Source of the DNA: CAZGOM01 sp964527265
GTDB lineage: Bacteria > Planctomycetota > Phycisphaerae > Phycisphaerales > Phycisphaeraceae
Assembly: GCA_964527265.1 (NCBI GenBank)
Contig: CAZGOM010000042.1
Coordinates: 1 to 35,756, forward strand
Length of the DNA: 35,756 nt
Reading direction: 5' to 3'
Shown here in pieces: positions 1 to 9,056 of the stretch. Made by a program: the position numbers and the translations under genes. The notes beneath the pieces are model-generated. The model did not search any database. It was not told where the DNA came from and was given only the letters and a program-made list of their open reading frames with translations. The first letter of the stretch is position 1; each line of letters begins with the position of its first letter.

Positions 1-2101
1 ACGGATCGCCCGTGAATGTCACCGTGTGGTAAAGCCGCGCGAATTTCTGCCCGCGATAGGCTTCCAGCCGCAGTTCACCCATGCATGCATGCTGGCCTAT
101 GTCATTGACATACCAGCCCGTGGCTTTGATCACCGCGCGTTCAGGGCCGTTTTCCTCGATCACCACCCCCGCACCTTCTCCTGCCAGCTTGAACGTAAAC
201 CGCTGACCCAAGTCATCCTGCCACCACAAATCCTCAGGGCCGAAAATCCCCAGGATCTTCCCCGACCCAAATCCCATCTCCAAGCCGCTGATCACCGGCC
301 CATCCTTGCCCACATATGTCAAATCCGCGCCTATCTCGCTCTTTTTCGGCGCCGATTTCAAGGTATAGAACACGTGCGCCCCGGCCGGCACGGAAGCCTG
401 AAAATCCACCAGCAGCCACTTCACGCTTCCGTCCATCCACGTCGCCATTACCTCTGTCTGGATGGGCACATTTTTCCCCTCCGGCGACACCAGCTCATAA
501 GCCGCTTCCTTCTTGGTGATCCCCTGTGCAAACGGCACACCCAGCCGCACCGGCCATGCCTGGCGCGCGATGCCCGCCCCTTCCTCAACGCCGATAGGCA
601 CTTCCACCTTGCCCGCCCTTTGCGCGGGCCAGGTCTTCTGGTAAAGCGCTTCCACAAACGGCCTCACCACCAGTTTCCCCTCTTCACCTGCCAGCAGTTT
701 TGTCTCCACTGCAAGCCGCGCTTCTCCCACCAGTTTGCGCTTTTCAATGTAGGTATGAATCGGCTCTTTCTCACCCTCCACGTACCCTTCCAGCACAAAC
801 GTGTACCAGCCGTCCTTGAGCCCCGCCATCGAAACATCATCCCGCACGTCCACCTCCCGTAGCGCAGGTGTCAGCGTGTAATCCTTCACCTGCTCGCGTG
901 CCACGTTCCCCGCCGGGTCAATCATGCTCAATTTGAAGCAAACCTTCATCGGCTTGGTCACCGAATCAAACGCGCGCGCGTAATACCGCGTCCGAATCGT
1001 CTTGCTCTGTAATGAAGGCACGGCCATCATCGCGTCCAGGATGCCCCAGGAGCGCAACGCAAACCGATCCCGCCTCCGATGGCTGAAGTTGAACTTATTC
1101 TCCACTTTCGGTCCCGTCACGCCCGCCGGCGGGTCGCCCGGTGTCATCGTAAACGGACCGATCGCCGCCACATTCGGCAGAATGTCATCGATAAATCGCT
1201 TCGCACGCTCCTGCAAAAGTCCATCCTTAAGCATCCCCATCGGGATCGTTTTAGAGCTGTCCCCAGCTGAAAACGGATAAAACGTGCTCTCATACGCCAC
1301 CGATTCCCCCGGCTTGGCCAGCACCGCCTGCGGTTGCGGTTCCGCCACATACATACCCCGCGTCGGCCCCTGCCGATTCGCGTTGTAGTCCGTCCAGATA
1401 ATCTGCATCCCCGACTGTTCTTTCTTGAACGTCATCCAGATGCCTGACCCGTTCTTGTAATTCACCGCCATCCAATACGGGTCTTGAGTGATGAACTGAT
1501 GGTCCCACCCCGACCCGATGAACGCCTTGCGCGCCTCCCCCTTCTCATCCGGCGCAATGATGCACGAATGCTCCGCCAGCTTGTCGTCCAGCGTGCTGTA
1601 CGTATGCCACCGGATCTGCAGCCGCCGCGGCTCCTTTGAGACATTGGTCACCCGGCTCAGCGTTGTCAGTTCCGCCGACGTGTCCGACAATCGCATCTCC
1701 CGCTCAAACCGCTGTCCTTCCGCATCCGTCGTCACATAGATCGCGTGGTACCCCGGTCCGGTGCGGATCTCCGCCCGGTACGGCAGGTGAAACACCCATT
1801 TGCCCATCGCCTCCGTCGCCTCAAGCTGGTAGTAATCCTTCCAACCAAACCCCAGCCGTCCCGCCAGCACGCGCTCTTTTCCCGCCACAAAATCCGTCCC
1901 GGTCTTCTTGTCCACGAATTCAATCACTGTCCCGCCCGGGTCCGGCAGCACCATCAGCCGCGCAAAGTCATTCTCCAGGACAAGCACCTTCTTGCCCTCC
2001 ACGGTCTCTTCACGCGCGGCCGCTCCCGCTTCGCTGCGGGACGTGGAAAAACCCATGAAAATCCCACACAACAGCATCGTCATCAAAAATCGCATTCCCA
2101 T
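1..2101 (-). CDS. Exported protein with internal PL26-like RIFT-barrel domain (3' end off window)
   Basis: This gene reads leftward and has no stop before the window edge, so about 700 residues are visible and the C-terminus is missing. The start ATG at 2101 is preceded by GGAG; the N-terminus (MGMRFLMTMLLCGIFMGF) is a signal peptide, so the protein is probably exported. Residues about 30-400 resemble a beta-sandwich or mutarotase-like fold (I see motifs such as LENDFARLMVLPDPGG) but I cannot assign a family. Residues about 505-600 (VRLGVPFAQG, then VKWLLVDFQ) match the N-terminal RIFT barrel of PcRGLX/YetA-like proteins (PL26, exo-rhamnogalacturonan lyase), followed by the start of the central beta-sandwich (ENGPERAVIKATGWY). 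The same two blocks occur in the protein encoded at 4583-7807. It starts 27 bp after the preceding gene, which indicates an operon. Catalytic activity is inferred from the family only. Confidence 0.8.
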   Translation of the reverse strand, partial: MGMRFLMTMLLCGIFMGFSTSRSEAGAAAREETVEGKKVLVLENDFARLMVLPDPGGTVIEFVDKKTGTDFVAGKERVLAGRLGFGWKDYYQLEATEAMGKWVFHLPYRAEIRTGPGYHAIYVTTDAEGQRFEREMRLSDTSAELTTLSRVTNVSKEPRRLQIRWHTYSTLDDKLAEHSCIIAPDEKGEARKAFIGSGWDHQFITQDPYWMAVNYKNGSGIWMTFKKEQSGMQIIWTDYNANRQGPTRGMYVAEPQPQAVLAKPGESVAYESTFYPFSAGDSSKTIPMGMLKDGLLQERAKRFIDDILPNVAAIGPFTMTPGDPPAGVTGPKVENKFNFSHRRRDRFALRSWGILDAMMAVPSLQSKTIRTRYYARAFDSVTKPMKVCFKLSMIDPAGNVAREQVKDYTLTPALREVDVRDDVSMAGLKDGWYTFVLEGYVEGEKEPIHTYIEKRKLVGEARLAVETKLLAGEEGKLVVRPFVEALYQKTWPAQRAGKVEVPIGVEEGAGIARQAWPVRLGVPFAQGITKKEAAYELVSPEGKNVPIQTEVMATWMDGSVKWLLVDFQASVPAGAHVFYTLKSAPKKSEIGADLTYVGKDGPVISGLEMGFGSGKILGIFGPEDLWWQDDLGQRFTFKLAGEGAGVVIEENGPERAVIKATGWYVNDIGQHACMGELRLEAYRGQKFARLYHTVTFTGDP

Positions 2102-2128
2102 ATTCGTTCTCCAATTCATCGCCTTGTT

Positions 2129-4489
2129 TTATCGACGCATCAAATTCAGCAGCGCCAAGTCCCCCGGGCTCTGCACGAAAAGCTCGCTTTCATACGAACA
2201 CACCCCGTCATACCCCCCGCTCACGATCCGTCCCAGATTCTTCTCCCCATACGCCGTGTGCCGCTGCGCTACTCCGATCCCCTTGATCAACGGCACCTTC
2301 GCCTGCACCTTCTTCTTCCACGCCTCCGTCGGCTCGGTCAGCGCGCCCATGTCTTCCGGGTAAATATCCGCTACCACCTCATCGCACAGCCCTTCCTTGA
2401 GCCACACATCCAGATCGATCCCGTCAAACAGGCAATGGTTAGGCCGTACCCACAGCGAAAGCTTCACATGCCCCAGCCCCGCCTCACGCAGGTCACGCTT
2501 AAGCTCCCGCCCAAACTGCGTCATGAACGACGCCCGAAACGCAAACCACCGCACATGCTCCGCATCCTCCGACGGCAGCGACTCGTGATAGAACGGATCA
2601 GCCCTCCCCGGCTCACGTGGCGGCAATACGCCATACTTCGCCCGATACCCGCTCACCAGCACCGGGTGATACAAAAACATCGGCGGGTGTCTTAAAAAGC
2701 CCAGCATGATTCCCGGCAAGCCATACTTAGCAGCCTCCACCAGGATCGACCGGTGATACGCCCTCACCTCGGGAATCGCGTAACAGATCTTGTTCCCCGA
2801 GGTCGTCCCGTCTTCGGTAATCTCCGCGTAATGCGGATGCTTCTTGAAAAAATCATCCTTCTTCCCGGACATATACGCGTTCATCCGCGCCGCCCCCCAC
2901 ACCTCCACCCCCATCTCCCTCCCTGCTGCCATCACCACCTTCAGCATGTCGTGTTTGCGGTAGAACCACCCGCCCGCCTTCGCCTGCGGCTCAAACGCCC
3001 CATGTGCCCAGCACACCGTCGGCGTCATCGTCCCGATCTTCGTTGGAAATCCCGTATACGTCCCATGCATCTGCCAGTACATCCGCGTAAACCCCGCCCT
3101 GGCATGCGCCCACACACTCGCCCTCACCACTTCCGGGTCCAGCGCCACCGGATCCATTTGATAAAACAGCGTGTCCCCCACATCCGGAATCCCCATCAGC
3201 GGCACCGCCAGCGGCTTGGCCTCCTGTGCCTTCCACGCCGCCGCCTCCTGGTCGCCAAGCGGAACAATGCGCAGGTAATCCAGCCGCGCAGGCCAGTGAC
3301 CATTGTGGTTGGGCGCCAGGGTGATCGTCCTGCCCGTCAGATCCACCACCCCAAAATCCAGTTCCGTCTTCTGCCCATGGTCATTGAGCACCGGATGAAA
3401 CGCCGTTCGGCTTTCATTCATCCGATACACCGCGCAGGCGTCTCCGGAAAACTTCAATCCATACACCGCCGCGATGTTCCCCCCCAGCATCACGCGACAC
3501 GGTCCGCTCATCCCAGGCTTCACCACAAACCCCGGCGGCCGACACCCCGCATTGGCCACTAGTGATTTCTTCCCCTTCCCCCTGAGCCTCTCCACCGTCA
3601 TCCATTTTTTCTCGTCATATCCCTTACTCACCACACGCTTAGGCACGCAGTCCGCCAGCCAGAACAGGTTCCCTTCTCCAGGAACCTCCGCATGTTCCAC
3701 CGGCTCAAACACTGGCACCTGTCCAGGCGTCTGCAGCTTCGCCGCCTTCAGAATCTCCTTGTGCCGCTTCGCCCACCACGGCCCGATCTCCAGTTCCACC
3801 GCCAACGTCTCCCCCGCCTTCATTTTCACTTCCCCATCCCGCTTCCAATACGCCAGTTCCTGCTGCGCCCGCACGCTCGGCCGCACCTCCATCGACTTCG
3901 CCTTGTACATCACATGGCTCATCTGCCATTTGCTGCGCGCCGCCACCATTACCCCCGTCTTGTGCCCCATCCGGTACAGCACACGCCAGCATGGCAGTTC
4001 CCGCCCCTCCCCCAGTTCCGCGCCATCGAAATACAAATCCTTCTCATCCCTTGACACATCGTTGAGATCCCCCGCCAGAGCAATATGCAGCAGCCCCGGG
4101 TCCACCAGCGTGCAGTCCCGCGCCGCGCGGAATTCATACCGCACTTTCATCAGCGGTGATCCGGCCATGATGCTGAAAACCCGTGTGATCCCCACATCCG
4201 CTGTGGCCATTTCCGTGGACACCGCCATCTTCCCCAGCTTCACACTCAGCACCTCTGGCGCCGCAGCCCCCACCATCTGCACCCCTTGCGCCGCAGCGTC
4301 TTCCGACACCAGTCCGCCCGCCGTCCGCAGATGCACCCACGTGCGCTCCACAATTGCGCGTCCCGTCGCCGCGCCATCGCCATTGCCCCCGGGCGTCAGC
4401 GCCAGCAATGCACCCCGATCGTCAAAAGTCGCGGCAAAAAACTTGTTGGATAAAACATGATTCATGCGTATGTGGGCTTTGCCCGTCAT
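2129..4489 (-). CDS. Putative glycoside-hydrolase-like protein, C-terminal TIM-barrel type
   Basis: I do not recognise the exact family. From the ATG at 4489 the protein has 786 residues and no signal peptide, unlike its two operon neighbours, so it may act in the cytoplasm. The N-terminal half is beta-rich and opens with SNKFFAATFDDRGALLALTP, similar in style to the N-terminus of the 1-2101 protein. The C-terminal about 350 residues alternate helices and strands with acidic and aromatic motifs (HARAGFTRMYWQMHG, GVEVWGAARMNAY, YHRSILVEAAKYGLPGIMLG, VADIYPEDMG) typical of GHL/GH10-like TIM barrels. Start choice: the frame stays open to a GTG at 4582 directly after the upstream stop, but that GTG has no ribosome-binding site, whereas ATG 4489 follows AGGGG at suitable spacing. 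The chosen start lies in the arm of a hairpin (4485-4516). Role in breakdown of the same polysaccharide is inferred from the operon. Confidence 0.72.
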   Translation of the reverse strand: MTGKAHIRMNHVLSNKFFAATFDDRGALLALTPGGNGDGAATGRAIVERTWVHLRTAGGLVSEDAAAQGVQMVGAAAPEVLSVKLGKMAVSTEMATADVGITRVFSIMAGSPLMKVRYEFRAARDCTLVDPGLLHIALAGDLNDVSRDEKDLYFDGAELGEGRELPCWRVLYRMGHKTGVMVAARSKWQMSHVMYKAKSMEVRPSVRAQQELAYWKRDGEVKMKAGETLAVELEIGPWWAKRHKEILKAAKLQTPGQVPVFEPVEHAEVPGEGNLFWLADCVPKRVVSKGYDEKKWMTVERLRGKGKKSLVANAGCRPPGFVVKPGMSGPCRVMLGGNIAAVYGLKFSGDACAVYRMNESRTAFHPVLNDHGQKTELDFGVVDLTGRTITLAPNHNGHWPARLDYLRIVPLGDQEAAAWKAQEAKPLAVPLMGIPDVGDTLFYQMDPVALDPEVVRASVWAHARAGFTRMYWQMHGTYTGFPTKIGTMTPTVCWAHGAFEPQAKAGGWFYRKHDMLKVVMAAGREMGVEVWGAARMNAYMSGKKDDFFKKHPHYAEITEDGTTSGNKICYAIPEVRAYHRSILVEAAKYGLPGIMLGFLRHPPMFLYHPVLVSGYRAKYGVLPPREPGRADPFYHESLPSEDAEHVRWFAFRASFMTQFGRELKRDLREAGLGHVKLSLWVRPNHCLFDGIDLDVWLKEGLCDEVVADIYPEDMGALTEPTEAWKKKVQAKVPLIKGIGVAQRHTAYGEKNLGRIVSGGYDGVCSYESELFVQSPGDLALLNLMRR

Positions 4490-4516
4490 CCCTTCCCCTT
4501 TCAGGAAAGGGATGAC
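4485..4516 (-). promoter_or_regulatory. Hairpin over the ribosome-binding site and start of the 2129-4489 gene
   Basis: On the minus strand GTCATCCCTTTCC and GGGAAGGGATGAC form a 13-bp stem (one G-T wobble) around the loop TGAAAG. The 3' arm contains the AGGGG Shine-Dalgarno candidate and the ATG at 4489. There is no T-run, so it is not an obvious terminator. It could reduce translation of the middle gene, stabilise the upstream mRNA, or be a dispersed repeat. The structure is visible directly; function is inference. Confidence 0.55.
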
Positions 4517-4582
4517 AGATGAAAGCACTCCTGCTGATGGCTGACTGAAAGTGAATTCAGATCCTCGAACATCCACGGTCAC

Positions 4583-7500
4583 TCACGGCTTAATCACTGG
4601 CACGAAATACTCCTCCGGATTCGCCGTCACCCAGGGCGGAGCACCTTCAAACCACAACCCCGAATAGGCTCCCAGCCCCTGTGGCACGTCCGAATAAAAC
4701 TTTCCTTCCGAGCGGTCGGGCTGTAGCTCCACCATTTTCCCTGCCGCCGAGTCCGGCAGCTTCAACATGAAAGCCCCCAGCATGCTCGGATATTTCCCCT
4801 GCGTCCCAGCCACCTTTTCCCCATCCACATACGCCGTCACCGGGCGCGACACGATGGTGGGCGTCACTCCCACCTCCACGCCTTTTTCCGGAGCCTTGAA
4901 GAACAATGATCGTCCCTTCACCGAGGCAGGCTGCTGCGATGGCGGCCGAACGCCTTCGCCGCTCGCCCACACCTTCACCGCCACCGGCAGGCTTGACCGG
5001 ATGATCCGCGCATCGCACGACAGCTCTGCTGTCCGGTTCTTCGGATCCATCGACCATGTGCTGGGCGCAATGCACCTGAGCGTGTACGTCCCCGTCTGGC
5101 CGTCCGCCGGCACTTTCACATCCATCCATTTGGTGTTGTAGGGAAACTCATTCTCGCCGGACTCAAACGCCACACTTCCATCCGGCCGCGTGAGCGCCCA
5201 TTTCCCTCCATGGCTAAACAGCAGCCTGAAGCTCCACGCCTTGTCCTCGGTCTTGTTGAAACAGGCGAACGACGCAGGCATGGTCGCATTGGTGGAGTGC
5301 CCGTAGTAGCGATATCGCAGCGTCCTGCCTCGTTCATCCGTCGGCAGGTTCCTGGCCTTCCAGGCATCCGGCGCATTCGCCAGCATGCCCAGCGTCCGTC
5401 CGAGGGTCACCGTGGTGAACTTCTGCCCTGTCACCCAGGCGTAAGGGCCCACCCACTTTTCCGCCAGGTCGTCCAGCATCGCCCGTGACAAGTCGAGATA
5501 GATTTCATCCCCCGTCATGTCATATGCATACGCATACAGCCGCAGCGCGCCATACCCCCAGCCGATGCCCGAATCGTAATTCACCGACCGCCTGGCGAAT
5601 GTCAGCAGCGTCTGCTTCATCCGCTCATCCCCGGTGGTCTTGTAGTAGAGGAAAAGCCCTTCATACGCCCAACCGCTGGCGCTGTGGAACCGCCACACGT
5701 CCCACCCGTTGGGCGTCCGTCTATCCCCCTCCGCAGCGATCAGGTCTTCTTCCGACTGTATCCCCGTATACGCATCGGCCAGCCGCTTGGCCCCCTTGAG
5801 ATACCTCGGGTCCCATGTCGCTTCATACAGCATGGTCACCCGCTGAAGCATCATCCCCGCGTTGCGGATGTCTCCACCGGTCTCCAGCCCCGGCTTATAC
5901 GCATATTCGCTCCCCTGGAAGTCCTTCTGAAGCTCACCCCACATCTTCAGCACATCAAACGCACGCCGGTCGCCCGTCAACCAGTATTGGTAGATGTAAT
6001 CCATCTTGTCGGCCATCGGGTTCATGAAAGCCACGCCCCCCGGCTTGCCCGCATACCCGCCCATCCAGTGGATATCGCTGTTGTCGTAGTGATACTCATA
6101 CCCCGCGATCCGCCCCACCGATCTGTCCGTGTGATGCACAAACGCACGGTCCGCGCTGTACAGCGTATACGACTGCCCATACCTCAGCCACTTGCGCTCC
6201 CCCGTCCTGAAATACTGCGACCACGCCATCTGCCCCCACGAATAATGGCTCTTGGGCTTGTTGCGGTTCCACTCATTTTCCCCGTTGCTGTACTTGAACG
6301 GGTACGGCTCGCTCATCCCCGGCAACTGGTAATAAGAACCCCAGTCCCACCACCCATACCACCGCCCCGCCTCTGTTTTGGCCTTCACCATGTCCAGCAT
6401 CGTGTCCAGATACCGTTCCTCATCCCCGAAAAGCGTCGCGTTCTTCGGCGTGTGCAGAAGATAGTCCAGCGCGCGCGTCTTGGTCGACCATGCCGGGTCC
6501 GCGCAGGCGATCACCGGATGCGCCACCTCCCGCACCAGTCTCGCGCCGTATGGCCCTGCGCTCGCACGGTCGGAAGCGAAGCACAGCCACACTTCGTGTG
6601 TCTTGGCCGCGCCCGTCGCATTGGTCCTCTCGCGATACTGCTCCAGACGCCCTTCCTTGGCGTTGGGCTTGGTGTAGATCATGTACTTCTTCTGCATCTC
6701 ATTCAGATGCCACCAGAAGCCGTCGAATGTGGTGTCCATCAGCCGCTCCCCCGCCGGCCATAGCTGCACGTCCATCACGCCTTCCTTTACTTCAAAACCC
6801 CACGGATACTGCTGCCAGGCATCCCGGATCGCCACCGTCGTATTCCCGTAAAACAGCGCCCCCACCGAACGGCCAGCCAACTTCACCGGCACAGCCTGTT
6901 CCGAGTTGTAGACCAGCAGTTCGATGTTGTTCCTGTTGGGGCTGTCCTGCACCACTTTCACATTCGATGTGAACATCCTCACGATGTCGTCCTGCTGGTC
7001 TCCTTCTCCCCAAACGCCTCCCCGTTGTCCGGTCTTCTCGGCTATTTTCAGCCCCATCGACTTGATCTTGTCCTTATGTGATTCCCCCGTGTAGATGAAC
7101 GTATGCTCCAGCTTCACATCACTGCGGCTCCTGAAAAAACTCGCCCGGATGCTGTATCGGCAGAACTTCTCCCCGGCCGCATTCGTGTACCACCCATCCA
7201 TCTTCAACGTCGCCCGTGCCGGTCCATTCTCCTCCAGCACAATGCTCGCCTCTTTGTCCAGGTCCGCGCGAAACACCCCCCGCGTCTCATGCTCCACGTA
7301 AAACCCTGAAAAAATTCCCTCCGCATTGGGCAGCACCACCTCCTTGCGCAAAGCCTGGAGCCCCTGGAACAAATCTCCCGTCACCCCCGAAATCGTCCCC
7401 GAAAGGGTGTTTGTCTCAATTGAAATGCTCTTGTCTTCATTCACTTTCGCCAACGCATCCCCGGGCTTTTTCCCGCCAATCAAATCCTCCCCATACACCA

Positions 7501-7807
7501 CGCGGTAGCTGCGTTCCGGATTCACCGAAAAATCCACCAGCAGCCAGCGCACACCCTTTTCCCCCTTGGGGTCCCAGGTCGCCAGCACCGCGCTCTGCGA
7601 GGGCAGCACCGCCCCCTTGTCGTCCACCACCTGCACCGCATCTCCGGGTTTAAACGCGCCTTCGGGAAACGGCACGCCGAATTTCACCGGCGCATCGATC
7701 CGGTAATCCGGCAGTTCCCGGTCCACCACCACCGCGATGCTCCCCGCCCAGGCGGGGCTCACGCCGACAAAAGTCAATAACACAGCCATCCACGTGCGTA
7801 GGCGCAT
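4583..7807 (-). CDS. Secreted PL26-like (PcRGLX/YetA-type) polysaccharide lyase candidate
   Basis: A 1074-residue protein. Residues 1-21 (MRLRTWMAVLLTFVG...AWA) are a Sec signal peptide. Residues about 23-115 form the RIFT barrel (FGVPFPEGAFKPGD, VLATWD, VRWLLVDFSV) that opens PcRGLX-type proteins; residues about 120-400 are the central beta-sandwich (ENGPARATLKMDGWY, SHKDKIKSMGLKIAE); residues about 430-800 read as an alpha/alpha toroid with Trp/Tyr-rich helices (YGWWDWGSYYQLPG, HYSWGQMAWSQYFRTG, GDIRNAGMMLQR); the last 200 residues are beta-rich. PL26 enzymes cleave rhamnogalacturonan exolytically by beta-elimination, so pectin backbone degradation is the family-based inference; I cannot verify catalytic residues. 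AGGAG precedes the ATG at 7807. It is the first structural gene behind the regulator at 7914-9050 and the likely head of the operon running to position 1. An N-terminal RIFT domain is shared with the protein at 1-2101. Confidence 0.85.
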   Translation of the reverse strand: MRLRTWMAVLLTFVGVSPAWAGSIAVVVDRELPDYRIDAPVKFGVPFPEGAFKPGDAVQVVDDKGAVLPSQSAVLATWDPKGEKGVRWLLVDFSVNPERSYRVVYGEDLIGGKKPGDALAKVNEDKSISIETNTLSGTISGVTGDLFQGLQALRKEVVLPNAEGIFSGFYVEHETRGVFRADLDKEASIVLEENGPARATLKMDGWYTNAAGEKFCRYSIRASFFRSRSDVKLEHTFIYTGESHKDKIKSMGLKIAEKTGQRGGVWGEGDQQDDIVRMFTSNVKVVQDSPNRNNIELLVYNSEQAVPVKLAGRSVGALFYGNTTVAIRDAWQQYPWGFEVKEGVMDVQLWPAGERLMDTTFDGFWWHLNEMQKKYMIYTKPNAKEGRLEQYRERTNATGAAKTHEVWLCFASDRASAGPYGARLVREVAHPVIACADPAWSTKTRALDYLLHTPKNATLFGDEERYLDTMLDMVKAKTEAGRWYGWWDWGSYYQLPGMSEPYPFKYSNGENEWNRNKPKSHYSWGQMAWSQYFRTGERKWLRYGQSYTLYSADRAFVHHTDRSVGRIAGYEYHYDNSDIHWMGGYAGKPGGVAFMNPMADKMDYIYQYWLTGDRRAFDVLKMWGELQKDFQGSEYAYKPGLETGGDIRNAGMMLQRVTMLYEATWDPRYLKGAKRLADAYTGIQSEEDLIAAEGDRRTPNGWDVWRFHSASGWAYEGLFLYYKTTGDERMKQTLLTFARRSVNYDSGIGWGYGALRLYAYAYDMTGDEIYLDLSRAMLDDLAEKWVGPYAWVTGQKFTTVTLGRTLGMLANAPDAWKARNLPTDERGRTLRYRYYGHSTNATMPASFACFNKTEDKAWSFRLLFSHGGKWALTRPDGSVAFESGENEFPYNTKWMDVKVPADGQTGTYTLRCIAPSTWSMDPKNRTAELSCDARIIRSSLPVAVKVWASGEGVRPPSQQPASVKGRSLFFKAPEKGVEVGVTPTIVSRPVTAYVDGEKVAGTQGKYPSMLGAFMLKLPDSAAGKMVELQPDRSEGKFYSDVPQGLGAYSGLWFEGAPPWVTANPEEYFVPVIKP

Positions 7808-7913
7808 GGTCGATCTCCTGTGGCCAAAAAAGGCTCAAAAAGTCAAAAGGGATTTTGCTACGTCAAAAAAACCGCAGACAAGGAAACAGATTCAAAGGGT
7901 CATGAAAAATCGA
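7808..7913 (-). promoter_or_regulatory. Leader of the PL26-like operon with a spaced direct repeat
   Basis: This A+T-rich gap between regulator and operon contains GTCAAAA (+ strand) twice, at 7842-7848 and 7862-7868, exactly 20 bp apart, plus CTCAAAA at 7834-7840. The spacing of two helical turns suits an operator or -35 elements (TTTGAC on the minus strand). AGGAG lies just before ATG 7807. No clear -10 box or terminator is visible, so read-through from the regulator promoter is possible. Confidence 0.35.
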
Positions 7914-9050
7914 TCAATTCCATTTCACCGTGGAAATGGAACAAGTCAGTAAAACGCGTTGCGCGGGCGTCGTCGGGTCCGCCTCGCGTTTGATCATTAA
8001 TTGCGCCGCCCTGCGCCCCATCTCCTGCGCAGGCACGCGCACGGTCGTCAGCGATGTCCCTGAAAGGTCTCCCGGCAAATCCTGGTCCTGACCATCAAAC
8101 CCGACGATCTGGAAATCCCGACCCGGTTTCATCCCATGCGACGCCGCCGCCACGATGAACCCCACCGCCAGCTCATCGCTCGCCGCAAAGATCCCATCCG
8201 GACGCTTCTTGAGCGCCAAGTAGTCCGTAAACGCACCGCCACCCGAAGGCACGCTATAGCCGGGCGTGTAAATCAGATCCTGCGCCTCCAGCGGCTGGCC
8301 CCACACGCATTCAAAGCCATGCAGACGCGCCGAGGACGTCAGGTCATACCGCCTGTCCTGTAATGAAATCCGGTGCCCTAAAAACGCCACCCGCTTGCAT
8401 CCCGCCTCGCGAAGCACCCGGCCCGCCAGCGCGCCGCCCTGGTACTGGTCCACGCTCACCGAATCAAACCGCGAAATCAAGTCCAGATTGATGTGCCCCG
8501 CCGTCGCCACGATCACAAGGTTCTGCTTGCCCGGCATCACCGTCACGAAACTATTCGGGTTAAACACCACCATCCCCCACATCCCCGTCGCCTCCGGCAG
8601 CACCGTCTGGCTCTCGTTCAGTGGAATGGTCGTCGTATCCCCCCCCGCTTCCCGCACCACTTGCGTAAAACCCTCCATCATCCGCCGCAAAAACGGTGCC
8701 GCCGGCTCCAGCACCGCCATCCCCAGCACCTTCCCGCTCAGCGGCAGTTTCACATCCGGCCCCTGCTGCGCGGCCTCCCCGGGAAGCTGCCGCACAAACA
8801 CTCCCAGCCGACGGCGTGAAAATAACACCCCCTCCGCCACAAGCTCCCTCACCGCACGCTGCGCATTGTTCTGCCCCACCCCCATCGTCCGCGCCAACTC
8901 ACTGATCGCCGGCAACCGGTCCCCGATCTTCCATTCCGTCCCGATGCGCGACACCAGCACACGTCTCACCCCCAGAAACGAGGGAGCATTGTCCTGGAGG
9001 ATGTGCCCGGTGATTTTCGTCTTGGTCTTGGAACCTGATTTGGAGGCCAT
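7914..9050 (-). CDS. GntR-type HTH / LacI-type sensor transcriptional regulator
   Basis: A 378-residue DNA-binding regulator. Residues about 25-87 are a GntR-family winged helix (IGDRLPAISELARTMGVGQ, NAQRAVRELVAEGVLFSRRR). Residues about 105-378 are a periplasmic-binding-protein-like sensor of LacI/AraR type (GKVLGMAVLEPAAPFLRRMM, RFDSVSVDQYQGGALAGR, KRPDGIFAASDELAVGFI, FQIVGFDGQD). This architecture is known from AraR-like sugar-responsive repressors. It lies immediately upstream of, and is co-oriented with, the PL26-like operon, so it probably senses a saccharide from the degraded polymer and controls that operon and itself. The ATG at 9050 sits 6 nt after a good -10 box with no Shine-Dalgarno sequence, which suggests a leaderless mRNA. 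There is no other in-frame ATG before the HTH recognition region, which supports this start. Confidence 0.9.
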   Translation of the reverse strand: MASKSGSKTKTKITGHILQDNAPSFLGVRRVLVSRIGTEWKIGDRLPAISELARTMGVGQNNAQRAVRELVAEGVLFSRRRLGVFVRQLPGEAAQQGPDVKLPLSGKVLGMAVLEPAAPFLRRMMEGFTQVVREAGGDTTTIPLNESQTVLPEATGMWGMVVFNPNSFVTVMPGKQNLVIVATAGHINLDLISRFDSVSVDQYQGGALAGRVLREAGCKRVAFLGHRISLQDRRYDLTSSARLHGFECVWGQPLEAQDLIYTPGYSVPSGGGAFTDYLALKKRPDGIFAASDELAVGFIVAAASHGMKPGRDFQIVGFDGQDQDLPGDLSGTSLTTVRVPAQEMGRRAAQLMIKREADPTTPAQRVLLTCSISTVKWN

Positions 9051-9056
9051 GACCGG

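Noticed and set aside
1745..2695. Rightward open frame of 316 codons
   Set aside because: It is antisense to the 1-2101 and 2129-4489 genes, rich in His, Arg and Pro, and crosses both; it is a by-product of strand composition.
3474..4460. Rightward open frame of 328 codons
   Set aside because: Antisense to the well-supported middle operon gene, with a Ser/Pro-rich composition and no domain.
5684..6763. Rightward open frame of 359 codons
   Set aside because: Antisense to the PL26-like gene; Arg/Pro/His-rich with no motif.
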